Assembly (NCBI GenBank): GCA_002839995.1
Contig: PGZC01000001.1
Location: forward strand, 1-64,000
Length of the DNA stretch: 64,000 nt
Direction: 5' to 3'
From: Gammaproteobacteria bacterium HGW-Gammaproteobacteria-4
Lineage (GTDB): Bacteria; Pseudomonadota; Gammaproteobacteria; Xanthomonadales; Xanthomonadaceae
The position numbers were made by a program, and so were the translations under genes. This document shows, piece by piece, positions 16,176 through 25,472 of the stretch (its first letter is position 1; the number at the start of each line of letters is the position of its first letter). A model generated the notes under the pieces. That model had not been told where the DNA came from. It saw nothing but the letters and a program-made list of their open reading frames with translations, and did no database searches.

Positions 16176-18523
16176 TCAAAACCGATACCGCAGGCGCAGG
16201 GTCCAACTGCGCGGGCGCTCGGGCAGCACCAGGTTGGAGCCGAACAGGTCCGAGGCGTTGGCGCGGAAGTAGCGCTCGTTGAACAGGTTGTTGATGAAGC
16301 CCTGCACTTCGAGCTTGCCGATGCTGACGGAGCTGCCGAGATTGACCACGGTGTAGCCGGGCAGGCGCACCACGCCGGAGAAACCCGAGGGCATCGCGGC
16401 CACGTTGGTGACGGTGGCGAACACTTCCAGTGCGTCGGCCGGTTTGACGATGGCGGTAAGGCTGCTGACCCGATCCGGGATGCCGGAGCGCTTGTTGCGG
16501 CCGTCGATCAGGCCTGAGACCGTGCCGCCGAAGCTGTTCTCCGCGGCGATGCCGCTGTCTGCGGGATTGAAGAACGCGAACTGACCGCCCGCGGAAATAT
16601 TGGTATTGATCACGTCCTGCCACACGCTGTTGCCGATCAGGCTGAGCCAGTCGCTGGCCACGTAGCGTGCTTCGAACTCGATGCCCTTGCCGCGGGTGGA
16701 GGTGTTGGTGGACAGGTTCTGCGAGCTGAACTGGGTGCGGGTCTGGCGATAGGCCGAGACGGCGGTGAACAGGCGGCCGTCGAGGAAGTTGCCCTTGATC
16801 CCGGCTTCGTACAGGCGCGAGGCATTGAGCGCGCCGAGTTCGACATTGGCGAGCGAGACTTCGCCGCCCTGGCCGGTGATCACGGTGCGCTGGGTCGAGG
16901 CGGTGACATAAGGCCGGATGGCGTCGGTCAGGTCGTAGCCGAGGCTGGCCGTCCACGACAGGCCGCTGTCGGTATCGCTGGCCTGCTGGCCGGCATCGGC
17001 GGCAGCCGCGGTGCTGGCTTGCCGCGATTCGATATCGAGCACGTCGTAGCGCAGGCCGAGCAGCGCATGCCAGCGCTGATACAGGGCGACGTTCGCCAAC
17101 GCCGCGAGGCCGTAGTCGGTGTAGTCGGTGGTGATGTCGTTGATGAACTGGGCGCTGTCGAACAGGCCGGCGGTTTCGATCCGGTCATTGGCGCTGGGGC
17201 CCTGCGACAGGTCGCGGCGGTCGAGAAACTCGAACAGGAAATCCTCGGCCAGCTTGGCGCGGGTATGGCGCAGCGATGGCGAGAACTCGAAATCGGCCTG
17301 CACTTCCGGGCTGGCATCCCACTGCCACGCGGCAATCAACTGGTCTTCCAGCACGTAGGTGTCGATCGCCTGCGAGAAGCCGTAGGAGTTTTGCAGCTCG
17401 GTATCCAGGCTGTCGAAGAACAGCTTGTTCGTGAGTTGCACGCCGTTGTTCAGCTCGTGATGGAAGTCGAAGTAGGCGGTGAGGGTGTCGGTGGCGAGAA
17501 AATCCTCGGGGTCGATCAACACGTCCTTGCGCGAAAGCTGCACTTCGCGAACGCTGGCCGGGCCGAGCGCGAACGCGGCATTGGCTCCGCCTGGCCCGAA
17601 GCTGTCGACCGGCCCGGCGGTGGTCAGGCCGGGTGCGAACACGAACGCCGACAAGCCGCCGGCGGCGATGACCTCGGCCTGCGACAGCCGACCGCTGTGG
17701 TCGGTGTCCAGATTCAGCAGCGGCGTGCCGGCGAGATAGGTGCCGTTGTCGATCAGATCCTGGCTCAGGCGGTTCCAGCCGGCATTCTGGTTGCCGTGGT
17801 AGTTGTGGTATTGCACCCCGAACTCGACCCGGGTGCGCTCGTTGATGTCGCTGTCGAACGCCGCCTGCACAGGTAGTAGCCTACCGGCGTGGCATCGGCA
17901 TTGAACTTGTAGCCGTACTCGGCTTCGATCACCGCACGATCCCAGGAGCCGGTGGTGAACGACACTTCGCCCACCGGCTGGTCGAGGTAGGCGCCGCTTT
18001 CGGCGCGCGCGGATTTGGGCACGAAATTGACGTAGCCGCCGATCTTGGACGGGCCGTGGATCGGCGACGCCGGGCCGCGCACGATGTCGAGGCGATCCGA
18101 CGCGGCGATGGGCGTGGGGATGTTGCCGGGATTATCGACCCGGCGCACACCGCGAAAATAATTCTCGCCGGGCGTGCCGCGGATATCGATCGATCCGGCG
18201 ACACCGAAGAACGAACTGGTGAAGGTGCCGGGCGTCAGGGTGGTGATGTCGTTGAGGTCGCGGATATTGAGCAGATCGATCAACTCGGCGCTGACGCTGG
18301 TCAGCGCACGCGGGGTGTCCTTGATGCTCATCTCGAAGCCGGTGACCGAACCGGTTTCGCCCTGTTGCAGCAGGTCGCGGCGATCGATGACCTGGCCGGT
18401 GACTTCAACGGTGGCGAGGCGCTTGCTGTCGGATTCGGAAGCGGTGTCCTGGGCGAGGGCGGGGCTGGCAAAAGCGAGCGCGCTGGCGATGGCAAGGCCA
18501 AGGCGGTGGGGGTGCATGGGCAT
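16176..18523 (-). pseudogene. TonB-dependent siderophore-type receptor, frame disrupted
   Basis: An N-terminal part (18523 to about 17880) has a signal peptide (ASALAFASPALA), a plug domain with VRGPASPIHGPSKIGGYVNF, and the first barrel strand. The rest of the barrel, to a proper C-terminal LRLRYRF, continues in another frame from about 17870. The break joins VGYYL to VQAAFDSDINERTRVEF. Related receptors have additional strand sequence here, so a small out-of-frame deletion is more likely than a single-base error. An EF-hand-like loop (DTDHSGRLSQAE, 17673-17708) lies in an extracellular loop. When intact it would import a ferric chelate. No Fur box was identified. Confidence 0.8.
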
Positions 18524-18620
18524 GAGTTGAGGTTGTTCCAGAGAAGTGTGTGATTGGGTTCGGTCGCCTCGCGACAGCGCTCGCTGCGCGCCATCCTACA
18601 CGGGCTGCCTGCACCGCCGC

Positions 18621-19262
18621 TTATTCGCCGTCATCGAGCGCCTGCCGGGTGAAGTCATCGCTGCCACGCGCGACCAGACCGCCGCGGGGATGCAGCATCA
18701 CCTCATAACGGCCGCCATCGATCAGCGGCAGGTACGCGCCGCTGCCGTAGCGGGTATCGACAAACGGCAGCCATTGCGGGTACTGCTGTTGCAGGGCGAT
18801 CAGGTCGAGTGCGTTGCGATTGCGCAGTGCGAATACGCTGCGCGCGGCTTCGCGCTCCTGATCGATGTCGCGGTAGCGTCCGGACAGACGTTCCAGACGG
18901 TACAGCGGCGGCACCCCGGCCAGCAGCGCCGGCAGTTGCCAGCGCAGCACGCGGGCATCGAGCTGCCACTCGTCGCCCAGCACTTCGAAGCGGCGCGTGT
19001 CGCCGTTGGCATCGTGCACCAACACGGCAAAGCGCTGCGGCCCGATCGATGTCGCTTCCAGCGTGGCGACGGGCAGGTCCTGATCCAGACGCAGGTATTG
19101 GCGCAGGCTGACGCCGAGCGCAGCGAGCAACAGCGCCAACACCATGCAGATCAGCCCGAGCAGGCGCCGCAACCAGCGCCCGCTCCGGCCAAACAGCAGC
19201 ACCAGCGCGAACAGGGCAAGCACCAGTCCGGGCAGCAGCAACCAGTTCATCGGATTCATCAC
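18621..19262 (-). CDS. Uncharacterised membrane-anchored protein
   Basis: 213 residues. Two hydrophobic segments (about 6-24 and 32-52) precede a soluble domain of about 150 residues with a central RRFEVLGDEWQLDARVLRW and a C-terminal LIDGGRYEVMLHPRGGLVAR. I recognise no defined domain. Similar proteins in Xanthomonadales are sometimes labelled as efflux-related without evidence. The start MMNPMNW offers three Met codons. It is flanked by the broken TonB receptor and a large inverted repeat and has no operon partner. Confidence 0.6.
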   Translation of the reverse strand: MMNPMNWLLLPGLVLALFALVLLFGRSGRWLRRLLGLICMVLALLLAALGVSLRQYLRLDQDLPVATLEATSIGPQRFAVLVHDANGDTRRFEVLGDEWQLDARVLRWQLPALLAGVPPLYRLERLSGRYRDIDQEREAARSVFALRNRNALDLIALQQQYPQWLPFVDTRYGSGAYLPLIDGGRYEVMLHPRGGLVARGSDDFTRQALDDGE

Positions 19263-19346
19263 AGGCTCCAGTGTAGTGCTTCACGCTCTTGAACTAACTT
19301 TTGACGCGACGGCACTACGATTTTCTTCACGGTAGCGTCGTTGCCG

Positions 19347-19433
19347 GTAGGCTGGTGGTGAGCGCAGCGAACCCCAGCATGCACACAGGCGGTGCAACGG
19401 CGCTGGGGTTCGCTGCGCTCACCACCAGCCTAC
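19347..19433. repeat. Perfect 32-bp inverted repeat
   Basis: Arms 19347-19378 (GTAGGCTGGTGGTGAGCGCA...) and 19402-19433 are exact reverse complements around a 23-nt loop. The arms start with GTAG, like the REP family, but the sequence is a different class. It sits between convergent/divergent gene ends just upstream of lptM. Confidence 0.85.
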
Positions 19434-19521
19434 GAATTACAAATCCCTCCGGGAACGCAGCATTACACTGGCATGGCTGCGCGCATCGCGACGCGGGGCG
19501 GCATGCGCCGATACCGCGCAG

Positions 19522-19534
19522 TATACTGGCACGC
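19522..19534 (+). promoter_or_regulatory. lptM -10 element giving a near-leaderless start
   Basis: TATACT at 19522-19527 ends 7 nt before the ATG, so transcription should begin at or next to the A of the start codon. No Shine-Dalgarno sequence and no good -35 are seen. Confidence 0.5.
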
Positions 19535-19651
19535 ATGAAAACCACTGCCCGCCTCGCCTGTCTACTGATCGCTCTGGCCCTGCTCGCTGCCTGCGGCAAC
19601 AAAGGCCCGCTGGTGTTGCCGCCTCCGGACGAGCAGTCCGCCGCGCAATGA
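19535..19651 (+). CDS. lptM: LptM-type small lipoprotein
   Basis: 38 residues: a short lipoprotein signal ending in the lipobox LLAAC, then [10 protein letters not shown], which is the signature of LptM (formerly YifL). In E. coli LptM assists assembly of the LptD/LptE lipopolysaccharide translocon at the outer membrane. It directly precedes dapF with an ATGA overlap, the same gene order as in enterobacteria. It is easily missed because of its size. The Pro-rich tail is typical. Confidence 0.88.
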   Translation: MKTTARLACLLIALALLAACGNKGPLVLPPPDEQSAAQ

Positions 19652-20499
19652 GCTATCCAGCCGCCGGCTCGCTGCATTTTTCCAAGATGCACGGTGCCGG
19701 CAATGACTTCGTGCTGGTCGATTGCCGCGATGGCCGCGTCGTCGATGCGGCACTGGTGCGCGCGATGGCCGATCGCCATCGCGGCGTCGGTTGCGATCAG
19801 TTCATTACCATCGAAACCGCGCACAGTGCCGATGCCGTGGCCGGCTACCGGATCTGGAACAGCGACGGCTCCGCGGCGCAGCAGTGCGGCAACGGGGCGC
19901 GTTGCGTCGCCGCTTGGCTGCGCCGCGAGCACCCCGATCTGGCGCCGCACTTCGTGCTCGACAGTCCGGCCGGGGCGGTGGCGGTCGAAACCCTGGGCGG
20001 TGGCCACTACGCGTTGCAACTGGGCCGGCCCGAGTTCAGGCCAAAGCAAATCCCGCTGCATGCGGATGCCGAAGCGGCGACGTACACAATGAACGTGGCC
20101 GGCGAGACAGTGCGCTTCGGCGCGGTGTCGATGGGCAACCCGCACGCGTTGATCGAATTGCCCGAACTCGACGATGCCAGCGTGCGGCGGCTGGGCCCGG
20201 CGTTGCAGGCCCGGCCTGAATTCCCCGAGGGCGTCAATGTCGGTTTCGCCTGTGTGCGCTCGCGTTCGGCGATCGATCTGCGCGTTTACGAGCGTGGTGT
20301 CGGCGAAACGCTGGCATGCGGCAGCGGCGCCTGTGCGGCGGTGGCGATACTGGTGCGCGCCGGCCGTGTGGATCGCCGCGTCCGTGTCAGTCTGCCCGGT
20401 GGCGATCTGGATATTGAATGGCCCGATGACGCCGCGCCGGTGCGCATGGCCGGGCCGACGGCGTTTGTCTTCGATGGTGAATGGAACGAGGGTTCGTAA
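19648..20499 (+). CDS. dapF: Diaminopimelate epimerase
   Basis: 283 residues. DapF converts LL- to meso-diaminopimelate for lysine and peptidoglycan synthesis. The two catalytic Cys blocks are present ([14 protein letters not shown] and [13 protein letters not shown]), as is the N-terminal [12 protein letters not shown]. Its ATG overlaps the lptM stop by 4 bp and its TAA shares a base with the DUF484 start, so lptM-dapF-DUF484 is one translationally coupled unit. Confidence 0.97.
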   Translation: MSYPAAGSLHFSKMHGAGNDFVLVDCRDGRVVDAALVRAMADRHRGVGCDQFITIETAHSADAVAGYRIWNSDGSAAQQCGNGARCVAAWLRREHPDLAPHFVLDSPAGAVAVETLGGGHYALQLGRPEFRPKQIPLHADAEAATYTMNVAGETVRFGAVSMGNPHALIELPELDDASVRRLGPALQARPEFPEGVNVGFACVRSRSAIDLRVYERGVGETLACGSGACAAVAILVRAGRVDRRVRVSLPGGDLDIEWPDDAAPVRMAGPTAFVFDGEWNEGS

Positions 20500-21176
20500 T
20501 GACCGAGCACGCTGAACGCATCAGCCCGAGCGAAGTGGCCGCCTGGCTGCGCCGCCATCCGGATTTTCTGGCGACCTATCCCGACCTTGCATTGACCCTT
20601 GCGCCACCGCGGCAGGAGGGCAGCGCGACCTCGCTGGCCAGTTATCAACTCGATGTGCTGCGCGACAAGAATCGCGAACTGAACCGGCGTCTGCATGAGC
20701 TGTTCGCTACCGCGCAGGAAAACGAACGGCTGGCAGTGCGCACCCATCAACTTGCCTTGACCCTGATGCGCCAGCGCAGCGCCGCCGATACGGTGCGCGC
20801 GATGGTGGCTTGCCTCGGCGAGGATTTTCAGGGCGACCAGGTCAGTGTGGTGTTGTACCACCCGGTGCCTGGATTGGGTAACGAACCGTGGTTGCAGGTG
20901 ATCGCTGCCGGTGCGGCGGAACTGGCACCGTTCACGCAATTCATGAGCGATGGCGAGCCGCTGTGCGGGCGTCTGCACAGCGACAAGCAGCAACGCCTGT
21001 TCGGCGAGAGCCACACGCAGATCCAGTCGAGCGCGCTGATGGCGATTCCCGAGCGCGGCCTGCTGGCGGTGGGTTCGCGCGACGCCAACCGCTTCTTCCC
21101 GGGCATGGGCACCCTGTTTTTGCACCTGATGGCGCAGTCGCTGGCGGCCGCGTTGGCGCGCTACGACGGCGAGTGA
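20499..21176 (+). CDS. DUF484 family GAF-like protein
   Basis: 225 residues. The N-terminal helix (SPSEVAAWLRRHPDFLATYPDL) and coiled segment are followed by a GAF-like domain ending in NRFFPGMGTLFLHLMAQSLAAAL, the usual DUF484 pattern. The gene is nearly always between dapF and xerC in gammaproteobacteria. Its function is unknown, and the conserved position suggests a role near chromosome or cell-wall processes. The start ATG at 20499 overlaps the dapF stop (TAATG). Confidence 0.88.
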   Translation: MTEHAERISPSEVAAWLRRHPDFLATYPDLALTLAPPRQEGSATSLASYQLDVLRDKNRELNRRLHELFATAQENERLAVRTHQLALTLMRQRSAADTVRAMVACLGEDFQGDQVSVVLYHPVPGLGNEPWLQVIAAGAAELAPFTQFMSDGEPLCGRLHSDKQQRLFGESHTQIQSSALMAIPERGLLAVGSRDANRFFPGMGTLFLHLMAQSLAAALARYDGE

Positions 21177-21257
21177 GCGATGAACACGCCTGCCGCCGGT
21201 CAAGCGTTGCAGCCATGTCGCGGCGATCCTCGGTTCGCTTTCTTCGCGGTTTGGTGG

Positions 21258-21327
21258 GTCGCCCACAGGGTGGGCTCCTACAAAAAAACGGTTGTGCTCA
21301 CCTGTAGGAGCCCACCCTGTGGGCGAC
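21258..21327. repeat. REP palindrome pair (inverted)
   Basis: Reverse copy 21258-21281 and forward copy 21303-21327 of the TGTAGGAG element, separated by about 21 nt with an A run. Both stems are the GCCCAC/GTGGGC type. The spacer is nearly the reverse complement of the one in the 1541-1613 pair. Confidence 0.85.
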
Positions 21328-21427
21328 CGAGCGCAGCGAAGGCGTGGCCGGCGAAGCCGGCGTTGCGCAGCAACCGACCGAGCGCAGCGAAGGCGTGGCC
21401 GGCGAAGGCGGCGTTGTGCAGCAACCG
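21326..21427. repeat. Two tandem 51-bp direct repeats
   Basis: Unit 1 (21326-21376) and unit 2 (21377-21427) begin ACCGAGCGCAGCGAAGGCGT and differ at only a few positions. They abut the REP pair and end just before xerC. They carry no gene. Confidence 0.8.
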
Positions 21428-21462
21428 ACTGATGGGCTTATTACGGGTATCGAACATCTGCC

Positions 21463-22362
21463 ATGAGCACCATGCCTGACCTGAGCGCGGCGGTCGCGAA
21501 CTATCTCGCCCGGTTGCGGGTCGAGCGGCGCTCGTCGGCGCACACGCTGGATGCCTATGGCCGCGACCTGGGCGCGTTGGTGCAGTGGATGGCGCAGCAG
21601 GGGCTTGCATCGTGGCCCGCGTTGACGACCGAGGCCCTGCGCACTTTCATCGCCAGCGAGCACCGCCGCGGGCTTAGCGGCAAAAGCCTGCAACGCCGGC
21701 TTTCGGCCTGTCGTGGCCTGTTGCGCGATCTGCTGCGGCGCGGCGACATCGCGGCCGACCCCAGCACCGGCCTGCGCGCACCGAAGGCGCCGCGCAAGCT
21801 GCCGCAGGTGCTCGATGCCGACGAGATGGCGCGGCTGGTGGAGGTGCCGACCGACGTGCCGCTGGGCTTGCGCGATCGCGCCATGCTGGAACTGTTCTAT
21901 TCCTCGGGTCTGCGTCTGTCCGAACTGTGCGGCCTGCGCTGGGGCGCGCTCGATCTGGATGAGGGCTTGGTGCGAGTCGATGGCAAGGGCGGGAAAACAC
22001 GGATCGTGCCGGTCGGCCGCTTTGCGCGCGAGGCGTTGCAGGCTTGGCGTGCGCAATCGACGGTAACCGCCGAGACGCCGATATTCCCCGGCCGTGGCGG
22101 CGCACCGATTTCATCGCGCGCGGTGCAGTTGCGCCTGAAGCAGCTCGCGCAGCAGCAGGGCGTGTGGAAACGCATACACCCGCATTTGCTGCGGCACAGC
22201 TTCGCCAGCCATGTGCTGGAATCGTCCGGCGATCTGCGCGGTGTGCAGGAGCTGCTGGGCCACGCCGATATCGCCACCACCCAGATTTATACCCATCTGG
22301 ATTTCCAGCATCTGGCCAAGGTCTATGACGCGGCGCATCCGCGGGCGCGGCGTAAAACCTGA
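21463..22362 (+). CDS. xerC: Tyrosine recombinase XerC
   Basis: 299 residues. XerC with XerD resolves chromosome dimers at dif. The N-terminal SAM-like domain (about 10-95) is followed by the catalytic domain with Arg in [12 protein letters not shown], Lys in [11 protein letters not shown], the HxxR motif [12 protein letters not shown], and the Tyr nucleophile in [10 protein letters not shown]. Its position after dapF-DUF484 matches the usual order, although here about 290 bp of repeats separate it from DUF484. The start may be the second Met (MPDLSAAV). Confidence 0.96.
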   Translation: MSTMPDLSAAVANYLARLRVERRSSAHTLDAYGRDLGALVQWMAQQGLASWPALTTEALRTFIASEHRRGLSGKSLQRRLSACRGLLRDLLRRGDIAADPSTGLRAPKAPRKLPQVLDADEMARLVEVPTDVPLGLRDRAMLELFYSSGLRLSELCGLRWGALDLDEGLVRVDGKGGKTRIVPVGRFAREALQAWRAQSTVTAETPIFPGRGGAPISSRAVQLRLKQLAQQQGVWKRIHPHLLRHSFASHVLESSGDLRGVQELLGHADIATTQIYTHLDFQHLAKVYDAAHPRARRKT

Positions 22363-22379
22363 GTGCGTGGTTCTCTTGG

Positions 22380-22541
22380 GGACCTCTGAACAAGCCCCAC
22401 AAAACCGTCGTTGCGAACGAAGTGAAGCAATCCATGATCCGATCGGTGCGTCTTGGCGAAGTGGTCGGCGTTCGCCAAGGTGCAGCATGGATTGCCACGG
22501 GCCTTGCAGCCCTCGCAATGACGACTTGTTCGGAGGATCTC
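22380..22541. repeat. MITE-like dispersed repeat, copy d (longest)
   Basis: Begins GGGACCTCTGAACAAGC and ends GACTTGTTCGGAGGATCTC, which is an imperfect reverse complement of the start, so both terminal inverted repeats are visible here. The inner blocks GCAATCCATG and CATGGATTGCC also pair. It is a non-coding element of about 160 bp, between xerC and hslV. Confidence 0.8.
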
Positions 22542-22597
22542 TTGTGTGGCTGGGCCATCGCCCCCATCAAGCCAGTTCGGGCAAATGGAGCGTAATC

Positions 22598-23137
22598 ATG
22601 GCGGAAACCATCCACGCCACCACCATCATCAGCGTGCGGCGCGACGGCCAGGTGGTCGTTGCCGGCGATGGTCAGGTCACCCTCGGCAACACGGTGATGA
22701 AGGCCAACGCCTGCAAAGTGCGGCGGCTGGGCCGCGATGGCCGGGTGCTGGCCGGGTTCGCCGGCGCCGCCGCCGATGCGTTCACCCTGTTCGAGTTGTT
22801 CGAGGGCAAGCTGGAAAAACACAACGGTCAGTTGGTGCGCGCCGCGGTCGAGCTGGCCAAGGACTGGCGCACCGAACGCCGGCTGGGCAAGCTCGAAGCC
22901 CTGCTTGCCGTGGCCGACAGCGAAACCTCGCTGATCGTGTCCGGCAATGGCGATGTGATCGAGCCCGAAGACGGGCTGATCGCGATCGGTTCGGGCGGCC
23001 CCTTCGCGCTGTCGGCGGCGCGCGCCCTGCTTGCGCACAGCACACTCGATGCGCGCGGCGTGGCCGAGGAGGCGCTGAAGATCGCTGCGGACATCTGCAT
23101 CTACACCAACCGCAACATCAGTGTGGAAGTGTTGTGA
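22598..23137 (+). CDS. hslV: ATP-dependent protease subunit HslV
   Basis: 179 residues. HslV is the N-terminal nucleophile peptidase of the HslUV protease. The catalytic Thr is in [20 protein letters not shown], preceded here by a 7-residue leader (MAETIHA); E. coli HslV has only the initiator Met there. Related Xanthomonas proteins also have an extension, so a processing step is expected. The C-terminal NRNISVEVL is typical. It is paired with hslU, although 519 bp of repeat-rich DNA separate them, which is unusual for this pair. Confidence 0.96.
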   Translation: MAETIHATTIISVRRDGQVVVAGDGQVTLGNTVMKANACKVRRLGRDGRVLAGFAGAAADAFTLFELFEGKLEKHNGQLVRAAVELAKDWRTERRLGKLEALLAVADSETSLIVSGNGDVIEPEDGLIAIGSGGPFALSAARALLAHSTLDARGVAEEALKIAADICIYTNRNISVEVL

Positions 23138-23282
23138 AGCCGGGGCCTCGGGGCTCGGGATTTCAGGAAAAGCGTAAAGCTCTCGGTCCGCAAAGGACGC
23201 AAAAGCGCAAAGGAAGGACAAAGCTCGAGTTTCTGCGCGCACTGTTGTGTTTGTCATCGCACCATCACAACGGTGACGCGGT

Positions 23283-23320
23283 CCCGGGTTACGGCCCTGC
23301 GGGCCTCCAACCCGGGCTAC
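23283..23320. repeat. Second-class palindromic repeat
   Basis: CCCGGGTT (23283-23290) and AACCCGGG (23309-23316), with an inner GGCC...GGCC fold, ending CTAC. On the minus strand it starts GTAGCCCGGG, another GTAG-headed palindrome. It lies in the hslV-hslU gap, which otherwise holds the REP pair at 23330 and a short CGCAAAGGA-type direct repeat near 23190. Confidence 0.7.
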
Positions 23321-23329
23321 AACTTGGTC

Positions 23330-23399
23330 GGTCGCTCACAGGGTGAGCTCCTACAAACAAACGGTAGCGCTCACCTGTAGGAGCCCACCCTGTGGGCGA
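23330..23399. repeat. REP palindrome pair with covarying stem
   Basis: The reverse copy (23330-23355) has stem GCTCAC/GTGAGC instead of GCCCAC/GTGGGC. Both sides of one base pair changed together. The forward copy (23376-23399) has the standard stem. Confidence 0.85.
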
Positions 23400-23656
23400 G
23401 AGTTATCGCAACGGTACAGTGCGATGAAACGGGAAAGCCATTGTGCAGCACACGCATGTGCGGTCGAGTGCGACAAGGCGCGGTAAAGGACGTTCGCCCG
23501 GCGCAAGGCGTTTTCTGCCCTTTTCCGCCCGTGTGAGGGCCTCGCCGGCCGCAGGCTTGAAAGCTTGGCTTTGAAGGTTTTCGGCCACAGGTAGCATTAA
23601 GCGATTGCTTCACCGAACTTCAGCAACACATTCAACGACCCCAATCCGGACACCCC

Positions 23657-24997
23657 ATGACCCAACTCACCCCCCGCGAAATCGTCACCGAACTCGACCG
23701 CTACATCATCGGCCAGGCCGATGCCAAGCGCGCGGTCGCCATCGCGCTGCGCAACCGCTGGCGGCGCATGCAGCTCGATCCCGTGTTGCGCAATGAAGTC
23801 ACGCCCAAGAACATCCTGATGATCGGCCCCACCGGCGTCGGCAAAACCGAGATCGCGCGGCGGCTGGCGGCGCTGGCCAACGCGCCGTTCGTGAAGGTGG
23901 AGGCGACGCGTTTCACCGAGGTCGGTTATGTCGGCCGCGATGTCGAGCAGATCATCCGCGATCTGGCCGATGCCGCGGTCAAGATGTTCCGCGAACAGGC
24001 CAAGGTGCGGGTGCGGGTGCAGGCCGAGGATCGCGCCGAAGAGCGCGTGCTCGATGCGCTGCTGCCACGGCGCAGCGGCTTCGGGTTCGATCCGGGCGCA
24101 GCCAGCGCCGAGCCGTCGGCGAGCGACAGCGATACGCGGCAGAAACTGCGCAAGCAATTGCGCGAAGGCAAGCTGGACGAGCGCGAAATCGAGCTCGAAC
24201 TCGCGGTCAACGTCGGTGTGGACATCATGGCGCCGCCGGGCATGGACGAAATGGCGCAGCAACTCAAGCAGATGTTCCAGGGCATCAGCGGCGGCAAGAC
24301 GCACAAGCGCTCGCTGCCGGTGCGCTCCGCGTTGCCGCAACTGGTCGAGGAAGAGGCCGGCAAGCTGGTCAACGAAGATGAAATCCGCCAGCTCGCGATC
24401 GAGGCGTGCGAGCAGAACGGCATCGTGTTTCTCGATGAGATCGACAAGGTCGCCAAGCGCTCCGAGGGCATGGGCGCCGATGTCAGCCGCGAAGGCGTGC
24501 AGCGCGACCTGCTGCCGCTGGTCGAGGGCTCCACCGTGAGCACCAAATACGGCGTGGTGCGTACCGATCACATCCTGTTCATCGCGTCCGGTGCGTTCCA
24601 CATGGCCAAGCCGTCGGATCTGATTCCGGAATTGCAGGGCCGCTTTCCGATCCGGGTGGAACTGAGCGCGCTGGGCAAGGACGAGTTCGTGCGCATCCTC
24701 ACCGAGCCCAAGGCGGCGCTGATTCGTCAGTACGAGGCGCTGCTGGCCACCGAGGGCGTGCGCCTGAGTTTCGCCGACGACGCCATCGAGCGGATCGCGG
24801 AGATCGCGTTTGTGGTCAACGAGCGGCAGGAGAACATCGGCGCCCGCCGCCTGCACACTGTGCTCGAACGCCTGCTCGAAGGCATCAGCTACGAAGCGCC
24901 CGACCGCAGCGACGATGTGATGATCGACCGCGCGTTCGTCGATGCGCAGTTGGGGGCGTTGGTTCAGGATCGCGATCTGAGCCGATATATCCTTTGA
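23657..24997 (+). CDS. hslU: ATP-dependent protease ATPase subunit HslU
   Basis: 446 residues. HslU is the AAA+ unfoldase that feeds substrates to HslV. Visible are the N-terminal [17 protein letters not shown], Walker [10 protein letters not shown], the pore motif GYVGRD, Walker [10 protein letters not shown], the intermediate domain (about 110-240), and the C-terminal DLSRYIL that docks into HslV. The length is normal for the family. Confidence 0.98.
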   Translation: MTQLTPREIVTELDRYIIGQADAKRAVAIALRNRWRRMQLDPVLRNEVTPKNILMIGPTGVGKTEIARRLAALANAPFVKVEATRFTEVGYVGRDVEQIIRDLADAAVKMFREQAKVRVRVQAEDRAEERVLDALLPRRSGFGFDPGAASAEPSASDSDTRQKLRKQLREGKLDEREIELELAVNVGVDIMAPPGMDEMAQQLKQMFQGISGGKTHKRSLPVRSALPQLVEEEAGKLVNEDEIRQLAIEACEQNGIVFLDEIDKVAKRSEGMGADVSREGVQRDLLPLVEGSTVSTKYGVVRTDHILFIASGAFHMAKPSDLIPELQGRFPIRVELSALGKDEFVRILTEPKAALIRQYEALLATEGVRLSFADDAIERIAEIAFVVNERQENIGARRLHTVLERLLEGISYEAPDRSDDVMIDRAFVDAQLGALVQDRDLSRYIL

Positions 24998-25028
24998 CAC
25001 GACAATCGTCCGCCGAGGTTTTGTTCCG

Positions 25029-25472
25029 ATGAAAGCGCAGATCCTGTTTCCGGCCCTGCTGGGCTTGCTGGTCCTCGCCACCCCGGCCCGCGCCGAGACG
25101 CCGGTAGCCGATATTCCGCAGCGGGTGCAGGCCTTTATCGCTGCCAGCAATGCGCAGGATGTCGATGCGATGGTGCGGGCCACCGCGCCGGGCCTGCGCT
25201 GGATGAGCGTCGCGCACGACAAACTGAACGTCGAGGTGAGCGGGCACGAGGACCTGCGCAGTTGGCTGCACGGCTACTTCAACACCACGCCCGATGCGCG
25301 ATCCAGCATCGGGCCGATCACCGTGGATGGCCATTTCGCCAGCGTGGTGGAGACCGCCAGTTACACCGATGACGCCGGCGAGCCGGCGCAGCAATCCTCG
25401 CTCAGCGTTTACGAGTTCGGTTCCGATGGGCTGATTCGCAACGTGTGGTACTTCCCGGCGCACGCGCTTTGA
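25029..25472 (+). CDS. Secreted NTF2/SnoaL-like protein
   Basis: 147 residues with a Sec signal peptide (LFPALLGLLVLATPARA, cleaved near residue 22) and an NTF2-like fold (IPQRVQAFIAASNAQDVDAMVRA, GHEDLRSWLHGYF, GLIRNVWYF). Such cone-shaped domains bind small ligands or act as isomerase-like enzymes; no catalytic residues can be assigned. It sits 31 bp after hslU, and its stop overlaps the TTG start of the DUF971 gene, so these genes are probably co-transcribed. Confidence 0.75.
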   Translation: MKAQILFPALLGLLVLATPARAETPVADIPQRVQAFIAASNAQDVDAMVRATAPGLRWMSVAHDKLNVEVSGHEDLRSWLHGYFNTTPDARSSIGPITVDGHFASVVETASYTDDAGEPAQQSSLSVYEFGSDGLIRNVWYFPAHAL

